NCBI GenBank assembly: GCA_002409965.1
Contig: DHON01000095.1
Span: 29,523-93,522 of the forward strand
Direction of reading: 5' to 3'
Length of the DNA stretch: 64,000 nt
Source: Firmicutes bacterium UBA5389
GTDB lineage: Bacteria; Bacillota; DTU025
Every line of letters begins with the position of its first letter. The first letter of the stretch is position 1. The notes under the pieces are model-generated. The model was not told the DNA's origin and searched no databases. It was given only the letters and a program-made list of their open reading frames with translations. The position numbers were made by a program, and so were the translations under genes. This document shows, in pieces, positions 33,848 through 42,211 of the stretch.

Positions 33848-34501
33848 CTAAAACCGCCTTATCTCGATCTTGAACTCGGTTCCGCAGTTGCACCCTTTCA
33901 GCGATGAAAGCATGCCGAGCACGGTCCGGGACACAAAGTCCTGGACGAAGGGGACCATGTGTATCTCCTCACCGTCTACATGCACCGTAGCCTCGAACCG
34001 CTCCCCGGGGCCAGGCTCTGGGATACTCCGTTCCAACAGATCAACTACCTCCTTTGCCCGCGATGTGGCGTCGATCACCGGCACACCGCGCCATGAATCG
34101 AGTTCCGCTGCCACCGCTCCGCATATGAGAAACGTACGCTCGTCGAAGCGCTGCTCGATATGGTGTTCGGCGCCGGCGCAGACTATGCGCGGATATGGCT
34201 CTCGGTGGGCGCCTTCAATGATGACCCAGTCAGTATCGTAGAAACGCAAGATATCGTCGTAAGCAAGCCGACCGGAATGCATGATGGCGGTCTGCGCGTC
34301 ACTTACAGCCGTGACGGTTGCAGCTCCGGCAGCGTGGTGTCTGTCGGTGTTGGTTCCAGCCCGGTCGATGGAGAACTTCTCCGTGTGCACACTCTTGATC
34401 GTGCCAACAGTGTACCCGCGCCTGACAAGTTCTCTGATCAGGTACTCTATGGTGGTAGTCTTGCCGGAGTGGTGCACTCCCGAGACCGCGAACACTCTCA
34501 T
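33848..34501 (-). CDS. mobB: Molybdopterin-guanine dinucleotide synthesis adaptor MobB
   Basis: A 217-residue P-loop GTPase. FAVSGVHHSGKTTTIEYLIREL is a Walker A of the MobB type, followed by VGTIKSVHTEKFSIDRAGTNTDRHHAAGA, a MobB hallmark. The C-terminus (FVQDFVSRTVLGMLSSLKGCNCGTEFKIEIR) is the extra domain found in archaeal and clostridial MobB. MobB helps convert Mo-molybdopterin to the guanine dinucleotide form, the cofactor type needed by FwdBD. ATG 34501 has GGGGG nine bases upstream. Confidence 0.92.
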   Translation of the reverse strand: MRVFAVSGVHHSGKTTTIEYLIRELVRRGYTVGTIKSVHTEKFSIDRAGTNTDRHHAAGAATVTAVSDAQTAIMHSGRLAYDDILRFYDTDWVIIEGAHREPYPRIVCAGAEHHIEQRFDERTFLICGAVAAELDSWRGVPVIDATSRAKEVVDLLERSIPEPGPGERFEATVHVDGEEIHMVPFVQDFVSRTVLGMLSSLKGCNCGTEFKIEIRRF

Positions 34502-34505
34502 GTAG

Positions 34506-35066
34506 TCAACCCCCATGCCCTGGCTTGGCAATCGCAGACACCCGGCGGTGTATGATACACGCGAACACTCCCCCGATGGAACCCGATACCGCGCCCACCG
34601 CCATGGACAACGTCAAAACCGGGAATGGAATGCGGTACACTATGAAACACATGAGCACTACTCCAGTGGCGTTAGCTGCAGCTCCAGCGAGCATGGCCAC
34701 TGCAGGCGATAGGCCGAATACACTGGCCGGGTTGAGACGCATCACCAAATCCGCCGCCACCCCAGGCGCCATGTATATGGCCAGCATCCACGGCCCTTGA
34801 GGCCCCGGAGCGCCTGTGACCCATGCCAAGGCCGCCTGTACAACCCCTACCAGAGTGGCCGCCCAACGCTTGCCTGTGAATGCGTGCCCCAGGATAAGCC
34901 ACATCATGTAAACGCCGCCAATCAAGGAACCGCCGGGTAACCCCAAGGGGACTGCCACGACCCGGATCAGCGGCACGACCAAGGGCTTTATGGCGATCCC
35001 CAGAGCAGCCAAGAGAGCTATGAAGACCATGTCGCGAACTGTGTATCTGGGCGGCGCCATCGCCAT
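34506..35066 (-). CDS. ECF transporter S component
   Basis: A 186-residue membrane protein with about five to six hydrophobic segments: YTVRDMVFIALLAALGIAIKPLV at the start, GLPGGSLIGGVYMMWLILGHAFTGKRWAATLVGVVQAALAW, GPWMLAIYMAPGVAADLV, and a final VGAVSGSIGGVFACII. This is the pattern of substrate-binding S components of ECF vitamin/metal transporters, YkoE/ThiW-like. The substrate is not readable. It lies four bases before mobB, so a cofactor precursor or metal is a reasonable guess. The energising EcfAAT module is not in the window. Confidence 0.8.
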   Translation of the reverse strand: MAMAPPRYTVRDMVFIALLAALGIAIKPLVVPLIRVVAVPLGLPGGSLIGGVYMMWLILGHAFTGKRWAATLVGVVQAALAWVTGAPGPQGPWMLAIYMAPGVAADLVMRLNPASVFGLSPAVAMLAGAAANATGVVLMCFIVYRIPFPVLTLSMAVGAVSGSIGGVFACIIHRRVSAIAKPGHGG

Positions 35067-35134
35067 GCGGAGATTCCCCCCCAGTATCAGCACTCCATTG
35101 GTAGCCTGCATACAGCCGATGCGGAGCTGGCACA

Positions 35135-35224
35135 GTCAGTATAGTAAGTATAGTAAGTATGGTCAGCGTAGCCAGCGTAGTCAGTGTAGCCACCGTAGTC
35201 AGTGTAGCCAGTGCAGCTAGCGAG
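35135..35224. repeat. 9-bp minisatellite, about ten copies
   Basis: Ten contiguous units of the type GTCAGTGTA/GTAAGTATA/GCCAGCGTA, each exactly 9 bases, diverged from one another by up to four bases. It lies upstream of the ECF S-component gene on its 5' side. Units are adjacent with no spacers, so it is not a CRISPR array. It could be read as a Gly/Tyr/Thr/Asp repeat on the minus strand, but the frame has no recognisable gene context. Confidence 0.85.
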
Positions 35225-35647
35225 TTTAGTGCAGTTTCCGGTGTATTCTAGCACAGTCTCTGGTTTTCCTCCCCCGAGCGGCACGCACAGGGGCTCGGCA
35301 GCGCGCGCACTAGCGGACGTTGATCCGGGCATCGGCCCGGAGCGCTCCCCGCGCCGCGCGCCGGGGTCCGGCGCTGGCGCATGTGATGCTGGCGTCTGCG
35401 GTGCTGGCGTCTGCGGTGCTGGCGTCTGCGGCTCTGGCGTCTGCGGCTCTGGCGTCTGCGGTGCTGGCGTCTGCGGCTCTGGCGTCTGCGGCGCCGGTGC
35501 TTCAGGGCCAGCCTCCCTGTCAGTTCATCCAGCCCCGCTTGGCTGTTGCAGGTATCCCATAAGCCATGAGCAGCCTAATGATATTGGATTTTTGCAATTT
35601 ATGGTATCATGGTAAGCGCAGGCCATAGTTTGACGGAGGGGATGCTC
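35225..35647. other. Intergenic region around the 15-bp minisatellite
   Basis: Apart from the 15-bp repeat and the AT-richer promoter-like stretch before the next gene (35575-35625), I see no gene. A plus-strand frame across it owes its length to the repeat. Confidence 0.4.
35389..35493. repeat. 15-bp minisatellite, seven copies
   Basis: Seven contiguous copies of CTGGCGTCTGCGG plus two variable bases (TG, CT or CG). The first 13 bases are identical in all copies, which points to recent expansion. Plus-strand frames read GAGVC or ASAVL repeats and the minus strand PQTPA/PQTPE repeats; the minus frame has no start codon before the repeat. Its core GCGTCTGCG recurs in repeat-encoded linkers elsewhere in the window. 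Confidence 0.9.
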
Positions 35648-36406
35648 ATGTCGCTCAGGCGCCACATCGAGTCGGAGATGCAGAATGCCCTGATACCCAG
35701 CAACAAGCTATCCGATAGCGCAGTACGCATCCGGATGCTACTGCACATGCGAGGTCCCATGTCGGTGAGGGAAATTCGGGAAGTCACAGGTTTCTCTCGC
35801 AACACAATCGTCCACGCATGCCGGAAGCTGGTCGCCGAGGATTGGGTGATAGCAGCGCCCCGGGAGGACGCAAAAGGCAGACTCATGGTTCCCGTGTTGC
35901 CCAACTCAGTCGAGAATACCATCGCAGACAAGCTGACGATTGACCGGAGCAGCATTGCCCTATTGGGCCAATGGATAATGCTCTGCTGGCTGGACTTCAA
36001 GATCGTGTCAGCAACCTATCTCGACGGCGCTCGGCCCGAGTGGCTCAAGAACAGAAAAACCACCAAGCGCATGGAGTATGATCGCCTGTACACTGACAGC
36101 AAGGTCGCCTTCGAGTTCCAGGGCGAACAGCACTACGGCACGACAGTGCGTTTTACCAACCAGGCGGAATTCGAGCAGTTGCAGGAACGTGATGACCTCA
36201 AGGCCGGGCTGTGCGCACGTCACAATTACACGTACGTGGAGGTCAGAGCCGCAGACCTAAGCTCTGCCGGCATGGATCTGAGGATCCCAGCCCACATGGC
36301 CCGGCGATCCAGCCTGCCCGATAGCCCACTTGCGTCCAAGCTTGGCGAGCTTAGCACCAGCTACAAGGCGTATATCATCGGCACAAGCAACGCTCACGAG
36401 GACTGA
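35648..36406 (+). CDS. Winged-helix protein with a nuclease-like C-terminal domain, function unknown
   Basis: A 252-residue protein. Residues about 20-80 form a winged-helix/helix-turn-helix (VRIRMLLHMRGPMSVREIREVTGFSRNTIVHACRKLVAEDWV). The C-terminal part has EYD (143-145), FEFQGEQHYG (154-163) and RDDLKAG (181-187) followed by YTYVEVRAADL. That spacing resembles a PD-(D/E)XK/Vsr-like nuclease core with an E-x-Q centre, but I cannot assign a family. ATG 35648 has GGAGGGG six bases upstream; ATG 35642 is too close. Base composition is more AT-rich than the flanks, and the gene sits alone on the plus strand between repeats, which suggests transfer. Confidence 0.7.
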   Translation: MSLRRHIESEMQNALIPSNKLSDSAVRIRMLLHMRGPMSVREIREVTGFSRNTIVHACRKLVAEDWVIAAPREDAKGRLMVPVLPNSVENTIADKLTIDRSSIALLGQWIMLCWLDFKIVSATYLDGARPEWLKNRKTTKRMEYDRLYTDSKVAFEFQGEQHYGTTVRFTNQAEFEQLQERDDLKAGLCARHNYTYVEVRAADLSSAGMDLRIPAHMARRSSLPDSPLASKLGELSTSYKAYIIGTSNAHED

Positions 36407-36484
36407 AGGATGCTGACAGAGGCCGAGAAGGGCCTACGAAGACCTAGCCGAAAGAGTATGGCTGACTGGCACAATCTGGGATGG

Positions 36485-36766
36485 TCAGATTCTGACGCAA
36501 AATCGGGAGACAAGCGCAGATTTTGGGTACAGGTGCATTCGTTTTTGAGCACATGCGCGCATTGCGAGGGCAAGTCAACGGAGTTGGGCGCAATTGGCTG
36601 TTATGTTGCTCCAGCTTCTGGGTGTTATTGGCTGCTCGGTGCTACGTATGGCGGACTTTGACGCCGCACTGCCATTTTTTCGGTGCTCAATCGACTCGTG
36701 TGCTCACAATTTGCTCCGCATACGTCCAAATGTGAGTGCATGGGCCGATTTTTCGTCAGAATCTGA
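36485..36766. repeat. 282-bp element bounded by 22-bp inverted repeats
   Basis: The 22 bases at 36485-36506 are repeated in inverted orientation at 36745-36766 with one mismatch. Each end contains the self-complementary core TCAGA(T/A)TCTGA. The interior is relatively AT-rich, has several TGAGCACA-type motifs and no convincing gene. The shape resembles a small non-autonomous mobile element, but I see no clear target-site duplication. Sequence from 36767 to 36930 shows nothing recognisable. Confidence 0.55.
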
Positions 36767-36930
36767 GCACATCCTATTTTATGGTCGTTTGCTTCCGCGT
36801 GTTGCCTCATCCTGCTTCGCCACACACTCGTCCCTCCAGAGAACAAGGAAATCAGAGAAGGATGTCAACAAGAACACCAAATCTTTCGTCCTACGCGCTG
36901 CTCCTGCGGTCGCCGGCTGCCTGCCCCGCG

Positions 36931-37779
36931 CTAGGCAGTGCACGGACGCCACACGACTCCCACTGACCCGGGGCCTGCATGGGTGCCCACAACGGGCCCG
37001 ACTTCCGCGAGTATGAGTTCCCGGCACTCAAACCTCTTCTCAATCTCGCTCTTCCATTCATCGGCCTTTTCCCGCGCGTCGGCGTGCACCACAGACGCGC
37101 AAATGGCCTGCGACCCGCCGATGGCTTTATCCATCAACTCAATCACTCTGGGCAGCACGCGCCGCGAGCCCAGCACCTTGTCCGCCGGGGCCACCTCGCC
37201 GTCCTCCAGGTGAATTATGGGCTTTATCGCCAGCAAGGCGCCCACCAGCGAGGCGGCTTTGCCGATCCGGCCGTTGCGCTCCAGAAACTCCAGGGTGTCT
37301 ACGGTGAACAGAAGCCGCACTGAGCTGGCAACGCGCGACACAACTTCGCAAACCTCCCGAGGGCCCGCCCCGCACTGCGCAGCCCGGGCCGCCTCCAGCA
37401 CGGCAAGTCCTTCGCACATGGTAACCTGCGAAGTGTCGATCACGTCTATCGCACTGCTGCCCAGAGCGTCTCGGGCTATGCATGCACTCTGGTAGGTGCC
37501 GCTCAGTTTGCACGAAGCATGCGCGGACACTATGTGGTCATGCGTCTTGAGCAGGTCCTCGTAAACCTGTATGAAGTCCGCCGGCGAGGGCTGGGACGTG
37601 GAGGGCATCACAGCGGATCCCCTCAGCTTAGTGAAGAAACCGCGCGAGTCCAAGTCCACTCCATCCAGAAAAGCCTCCTCGCCGAAGATGACAGTCAGGG
37701 GCACTATCGATACTCCATGTGCCTGGGCAATCTCTCTGGGCAGGTCAGCTACGCTATCTGTGACAACTGAGACTCTCAT
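36931..37779 (-). CDS. DegV-family fatty-acid-binding protein
   Basis: A 282-residue DegV protein, the typical length. VSVVTDSVADLPREIAQAHGVSIVPLTVIFGEEAFLDGVDL, TSQPSPADFIQVYEDLL and the fatty-acid contact region SAHASCKLSGTYQSA are visible, as is LEFLERNGRIGKAASLVGALLAIKPI. Such proteins present fatty acids to the FakA kinase. ATG 37779 was preferred over upstream codons that run through the activase gene, which it overlaps by 26 bases. Confidence 0.92.
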   Translation of the reverse strand: MRVSVVTDSVADLPREIAQAHGVSIVPLTVIFGEEAFLDGVDLDSRGFFTKLRGSAVMPSTSQPSPADFIQVYEDLLKTHDHIVSAHASCKLSGTYQSACIARDALGSSAIDVIDTSQVTMCEGLAVLEAARAAQCGAGPREVCEVVSRVASSVRLLFTVDTLEFLERNGRIGKAASLVGALLAIKPIIHLEDGEVAPADKVLGSRRVLPRVIELMDKAIGGSQAICASVVHADAREKADEWKSEIEKRFECRELILAEVGPVVGTHAGPGSVGVVWRPCTA

Positions 37780-38779
37780 TTGAGCCCACCCTCTCTGCAT
37801 GCTCTTCATGCTGGTCAAGTCGCTCCCACTTGCCGCACCGACCGCCCCAGCGGGCGACGATGTGGGAATCGCGCATGACCTCCACAACCTCGCACGTGTT
37901 AGGACAGCCATCGCATTCCCACGACGATGTTGCGTAGGCCTGCTCCGGCACCTCCCAGCCTGCGAAAGCGGTAGTGCACCCGCCGCCGGACGCCGCCCGG
38001 CGCTGCGCCAGCATGGCCGCTCCGATGGCGCCCATCACGTCGAAATGCGGCGGGACGATCACCTCGAAGCCAAGTGCGTCTTCAAAGGCCCTGCGCATTC
38101 CGGAGTTCGCCGCCACGCCTCCCTGGAATACCGCGGGCGATGCAACCGCTTTCCCTTTCCCTACATTGCTCAGGTAATTGCGCACCAATGCCTCGCACAA
38201 GCCGCACAAAATATCCGGAAGTGAATACCCCATCTGCTGCTTGTGCACCATATCCGACTCAGCGAATACCGCGCACTTCCCAGCGATACGCACAGGCGAG
38301 GAGGACTGGCACGCGAACCGCCCGAAGTCCCCAATTGGCACTCCAAGCCGCTGAGCTTGGTGTTCGAGGAAAGACCCAGTCCCCGCCGCGCAGACGGCGT
38401 TCATTCCGAAGTCCACCACTATGCCCGAGCGCAGCACGATGAGCTTGGAATCCTGTCCGCCGATCTCTATGACGGTCCGCACTCCGGGGACGACCGCCAT
38501 GGCCGCCACCGCATGCGCCGTGATCTCGTTCTTCACCACATCGGCCCCCACTACCACCCCTGCGAGCTTCCTGCCGCTGCCGGTGGCACCTGCGCCGATG
38601 ACTTCGAAATCCCGATGCGCCCCCCTGAGCGCGCGCATGCCCTCCTTGACTGCCTCTATCGGACTGCCGCGCGTCCTCAAGTATGAAGAGTCCACCAAAG
38701 ACCCCGTCTCGTCCAACAACGCGATGTTGGTGCTGACTGACCCCACGTCCACTCCGATGTAGCCGCGCACACCGTGCAC
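37754..38779 (-). CDS. 2-hydroxyacyl-CoA dehydratase/benzoyl-CoA reductase-type activase
   Basis: A 341-residue ASKHA ATPase of the HgdC/BcrA/BadF group. Visible: GVDVGSVSTNIALLDE (phosphate 1), EIGGQDSKLIVL (phosphate 2), NAVCAAGTGSFLEHQAQRLG and the 4Fe-4S region with GKCAVFAESDMVH. These enzymes use ATP to push low-potential electrons into a dehydratase or reductase. A C-terminal extension with CDGCPNTCEV and GGRCGKW adds further cysteines, as in the large COG1924 proteins. No dehydratase subunits are adjacent, so its partner is elsewhere or novel. GTG start at 38779; a GTG three codons later is possible. Confidence 0.85.
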   Translation of the reverse strand: MHGVRGYIGVDVGSVSTNIALLDETGSLVDSSYLRTRGSPIEAVKEGMRALRGAHRDFEVIGAGATGSGRKLAGVVVGADVVKNEITAHAVAAMAVVPGVRTVIEIGGQDSKLIVLRSGIVVDFGMNAVCAAGTGSFLEHQAQRLGVPIGDFGRFACQSSSPVRIAGKCAVFAESDMVHKQQMGYSLPDILCGLCEALVRNYLSNVGKGKAVASPAVFQGGVAANSGMRRAFEDALGFEVIVPPHFDVMGAIGAAMLAQRRAASGGGCTTAFAGWEVPEQAYATSSWECDGCPNTCEVVEVMRDSHIVARWGGRCGKWERLDQHEEHAERVGSNESLSCHR

Positions 38780-38827
38780 CCCCCATCCCCAGAGAGTGCC
38801 CGAAAACGGCCCAACAGATTCGCCAGC

Positions 38828-39979
38828 TCACTCCGCCAGCGCGACATGGGCCTCCTTCAGAAGCTCGATCACGCGCAGCTGCTGCGGGCATGCCCCCTCG
38901 CACCGACCGCACTCCACGCATTTCGACGCGTCCTTGGCTGCCTTGGCGATCCCGCGGTACATCCGCCTGCAGCTTTCCCAGGCATTGAACGTCCCGCCAT
39001 CGTTGTAGAGGGTAAATATGTCGGGGATGAGCACGCCCTCGGGGCACGGCTGGCAGTAGCCGCACTCGGTGCACGAGATCCTGACCCGCGCCATGTACGC
39101 CTCGCGCGCCCGCGCCAGCGCCGCCATCTGCCGCCGGCTGAGCGCCCCGGCAGTCGCATCCGATGCTATCCGTATGTTGTCGACGACCTGCTCCATGCTG
39201 CTCATCCCGCTCAAGACCACGCTCACTTCCGGCAGATTCCACACCCAGCGCAAAGCCCACTCCGCCGGGCTCCAGCCCTCCGGGGCAACTCCAGCCTCGG
39301 CCACGCTCAGCGCCGCGGTCACCTCGTCAGGCACCTTAGCGGCGAGCTTGCCCCCGCGTATAGGTTCCATTATGACCACCGCCAGCCCACGAGCTGATGC
39401 GTAGCTCAGCCCGGCTAGTCCCGCCTGGTACTCCACATCCACGTAGTTGAGCATGATCTGGCAGAAGTTCCAGTCGAAAGCGTCTACTATGTTGGTGAAC
39501 TCCTCGTAAGCGTCGTGAAAGGAGAACCCAGCGTAGCGTATTCTGCCCCGCCGCAGCTCGCCAAGGAGGAAGTCCAGCACTCCCATGTCGCGCACCTTCG
39601 CCCATGACTTCTTGTCCAGGCTGTGGAGCAAATAGCAGTCGATGTGATCCGTAGCGAGACGCTCCAGCTGCTCGCCGAGGAGTCTGTCGAAGTCAGCGGG
39701 CGACTTGCACAGCCACACCGGGAGCTTGGTCGCAAGTTTGACCCTGTCGCGATACCCATCGGCAAGGGCCCGACCGACCAACTTCTCGCTGTTCCCCCCG
39801 TGGTATCCGTAAGCCGTATCCAAGTAGTTGACGCCCTCGTCGACGGCGTACCGTATCATCCGGACCGCTTCATCCTCACGTATCGCCGACTGATCGCCCC
39901 CAACGCAGGGAAGACGCATGCATCCGAACCCGAGAGCCGATACATCGAATCCACATCGTCCAAACTGCCTGTACCTCAC
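38828..39979 (-). CDS. Aldo/keto reductase with C-terminal 4Fe-4S domain
   Basis: A 383-residue protein. Residues about 1-275 form the aldo/keto reductase barrel: FGCMRLP, YLDTAYGYHGGNSEKLVG (catalytic Asp and Tyr), LATKLP and DCYLLHSLD. The C-terminal 90 residues carry cysteine clusters CTECGYCQPCPEG and CVECGRCEGACPQ typical of iron-sulfur AKRs in anaerobes. It probably reduces a carbonyl compound with NAD(P)H or ferredoxin; substrate unknown. GTG 39979 has GGGAGG at proper distance; the longer frame from 40063 lacks similarity. Confidence 0.9.
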   Translation of the reverse strand: MRYRQFGRCGFDVSALGFGCMRLPCVGGDQSAIREDEAVRMIRYAVDEGVNYLDTAYGYHGGNSEKLVGRALADGYRDRVKLATKLPVWLCKSPADFDRLLGEQLERLATDHIDCYLLHSLDKKSWAKVRDMGVLDFLLGELRRGRIRYAGFSFHDAYEEFTNIVDAFDWNFCQIMLNYVDVEYQAGLAGLSYASARGLAVVIMEPIRGGKLAAKVPDEVTAALSVAEAGVAPEGWSPAEWALRWVWNLPEVSVVLSGMSSMEQVVDNIRIASDATAGALSRRQMAALARAREAYMARVRISCTECGYCQPCPEGVLIPDIFTLYNDGGTFNAWESCRRMYRGIAKAAKDASKCVECGRCEGACPQQLRVIELLKEAHVALAE

Positions 39980-40309
39980 GGCGCATCCTCCCAGTGTCCA
40001 ACATTGCTGTAATCGTGATTCGACCTTTGGCGTCTTGTTGATTTCTCCTTCAGACTGGCACATTCCTCTCCCCTATCCTCTCTCCGTCCCTTCCTTCGTC
40101 TCACCTGCCCGTTCTCTATCCCTCCCTTTCCTCATCTCCTCGAACTCCTGCCCCGATGCCGATCGGCGTCCAGACCGCGATTTACCTCGAACGGCATCGC
40201 AAACTGACGCAATAACGCTAGAGGTGACCGGCTGAGAGGTGTCGTAGTATTGTCACTAAAACCGGGTTGATTCGAGCCAGAATCGCAGCATTCGATGGAG
40301 GATTTGGCC
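39980..40309. other. Divergent intergenic region with a purine-rich leader
   Basis: It separates the aldo/keto reductase (minus) from the sensor kinase (plus). About 85 bases (40060-40145) are nearly all pyrimidine on the plus strand, so the reductase transcript would have a purine-rich leader. I see no clear promoter match and no RNA gene. Confidence 0.4.
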
Positions 40310-42211
40310 ATGTCACGATGCGCCGCAAACGCGCTCTCCTGTTCGCGTCTCAGAAAAAGACTGATGGCTGCCGTGCTGCTTGCAGCTACTCCGTTGCTTG
40401 TCCTAGTCGGCATGCTGATTCTGGACAGGGTTTTCGAATCCCGCTCAGGCCTCACAGAGCGAAACACGACAATGGCTCGGCAAATGGGGTTCGCTCTCTC
40501 ATCCCATCTTGACAATTTGCGGGAAAGGCAAACGCTATTGCTCGATGCCTGCAGCCCACTGCAGGCCGAGTCCGGCCCACAGGCACACATGACGGAGAAG
40601 ATCCTGCGCGACCTGCGCTCCCAGTGGGTAATCGGATGCTCAGTTTTCGGAACAGATGGCCAGCTCCTGTGCACGACCGGAACACGTTCCGGCTACGTTC
40701 CGTTGTTCGATATCTCGCCGCTTGAGCCTGTGCTCTCCGGCGATATCGGCTCCATGTGCCTCATCGCAACACACCCGGCACAGGAACAGTACGATTCCAA
40801 TGCCGACCCCGATGCTGCCCCCACACTCATCCTAGCCAGCCTTGTCCAGGGCGGAAGGCGCGGGCCGCGCATGCTCGCCCTAGAAATCGACGTGCGCTGG
40901 GTGGCCGATGTGGTCGGGGCTACCCGCGATGACTATCCCGCTCCGGACGTGTACGGGTTTGTGGACCCAAGCGGCCATGTGCTGCTGTGGGACCGCAGCG
41001 GATCGAGTCGCTCAATTCGAATGCCTCCCGGAGCGCTGGGCGACAGGTGGCAGCTGGTTCGCGACGAAGCCGATGCAATGCCTTTCACTTACAAAGACGA
41101 TGGAAGCGACGGACACGTGTCGGGATCCTTCGAAGTATCCGCGACTGCAATCCCATCGCTGGGATGGGCGAGTTTCGCCGCTGCACGGAACGATGCCGCC
41201 AGCGCCATTGCACGCAATCGAACCCTACGGCACCTGCTGGCCATGGGCGTCGCTGCACTCGCCGGCATTGTGTCGGCTGCAGTACTGGTACACCGCATGT
41301 CAATAGAGGCATCGGCCCTCGAGCGGGCCGCGATTCAGGTGCGCGCGGGCGATCTCTCGGCTCGGTCGGGGTTGCAGAGCGCCAGCGACATAGGCGCTGC
41401 AGGCCAGGCCTTCGATGAGATGGCAATCACCCTGGTCGAGCTGGAGCAGTCGAGGTTGCATGCACTCCAGGTTGCCTCGCACGAGCTGCGCAATCCGCTA
41501 TCCGCCGTGAAGGGGGCCGCATCGCTGCTGAAGATGCGCATGTCAGAAAGCAAGGACCCCCGCGAGCTGATGCCCCTCGTTGACGTCATGGTCCGCCAGA
41601 GCGACGATCTGGCCGAAAAGCTAACACAGATCTTCGACGCTCTCATCATAGCCAATCAATGGCGCGTAATGGACAAAAGGCCAGTGGAGCTCCGGGCACT
41701 GATATGGAAGGCGCTTCAGCCATTCCTGGACTCACCAGACGGCAGCCGGCTAGTCGTGTGCGGCCTCGGCGATGACCTGCCCCGCATGGTGGCCATCGGA
41801 GACCATGATCAGCTGGAGACGGTAGCCGTCAATCTCATCTCCAATGCGCTGAAATACTCGATGGGTCAGGGAGCGATAGGCGTTGCTGTGGAGTCACACG
41901 GGAACACTGCACAGCTCACAGTGTCAGACTACGGAATAGGCGTGCCGACTGCCGAGCTATCCGCGATTTTCGACGGCTTCGCCCGCGGCAGCAACCTGGA
42001 GGGACGCGACCCCGGCGGGCTTGGCCTGGGACTGTACGTATCCGCAATGATTGTGAAGCAGCACGGAGGCAGGATCTGGGTAGAGAGTGACGAGATCGCT
42101 GGCACGCAATTCCATGTGGAACTCCCGCTGCAGCCGGCCCCCGCCCGAGCGAGCAGCCCGGATAGGAGTGATGCAAATGGCTGGAATACTCGTTGTGGAG
42201 GACGACGCTGA
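40310..42211 (+). CDS. Membrane sensor histidine kinase (extracytoplasmic sensor, HAMP, HisKA, HATPase)
   Basis: A 633-residue sensor kinase. Transmembrane helix 1 at about 18-40, extracytoplasmic Cache-like sensor about 41-300, helix 2 about 308-328, HAMP about 329-385, HisKA with phospho-accepting His391 (ASHELRNPLSAVKG), ATPase with NLISNALKYS, DYGIGVP and GLGLGLYVSAMIVKQHGG. ATG 40310 has GGAGG eight bases upstream. The downstream response regulator overlaps its end by 35 bases, so they form a pair. The signal sensed is unknown. Confidence 0.92.
   Translation: MSRCAANALSCSRLRKRLMAAVLLAATPLLVLVGMLILDRVFESRSGLTERNTTMARQMGFALSSHLDNLRERQTLLLDACSPLQAESGPQAHMTEKILRDLRSQWVIGCSVFGTDGQLLCTTGTRSGYVPLFDISPLEPVLSGDIGSMCLIATHPAQEQYDSNADPDAAPTLILASLVQGGRRGPRMLALEIDVRWVADVVGATRDDYPAPDVYGFVDPSGHVLLWDRSGSSRSIRMPPGALGDRWQLVRDEADAMPFTYKDDGSDGHVSGSFEVSATAIPSLGWASFAAARNDAASAIARNRTLRHLLAMGVAALAGIVSAAVLVHRMSIEASALERAAIQVRAGDLSARSGLQSASDIGAAGQAFDEMAITLVELEQSRLHALQVASHELRNPLSAVKGAASLLKMRMSESKDPRELMPLVDVMVRQSDDLAEKLTQIFDALIIANQWRVMDKRPVELRALIWKALQPFLDSPDGSRLVVCGLGDDLPRMVAIGDHDQLETVAVNLISNALKYSMGQGAIGVAVESHGNTAQLTVSDYGIGVPTAELSAIFDGFARGSNLEGRDPGGLGLGLYVSAMIVKQHGGRIWVESDEIAGTQFHVELPLQPAPARASSPDRSDANGWNTRCGGRR

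Noticed and set aside
35135..35493. Possible CRISPR array
   Set aside because: The 9-bp and 15-bp units are contiguous with no unique spacers and far too short; these are minisatellites.
35211..35615. 134-residue plus-strand frame rich in Gly-Ala-Gly-Val-Cys repeats
   Set aside because: Its length is due to the 15-bp minisatellite, which is a multiple of three; no conserved sequence flanks it.
36410..36661. 83-residue plus-strand frame after the nuclease-like gene
   Set aside because: Most of it lies inside the inverted-repeat element, it has no family similarity and its composition is not protein-like.
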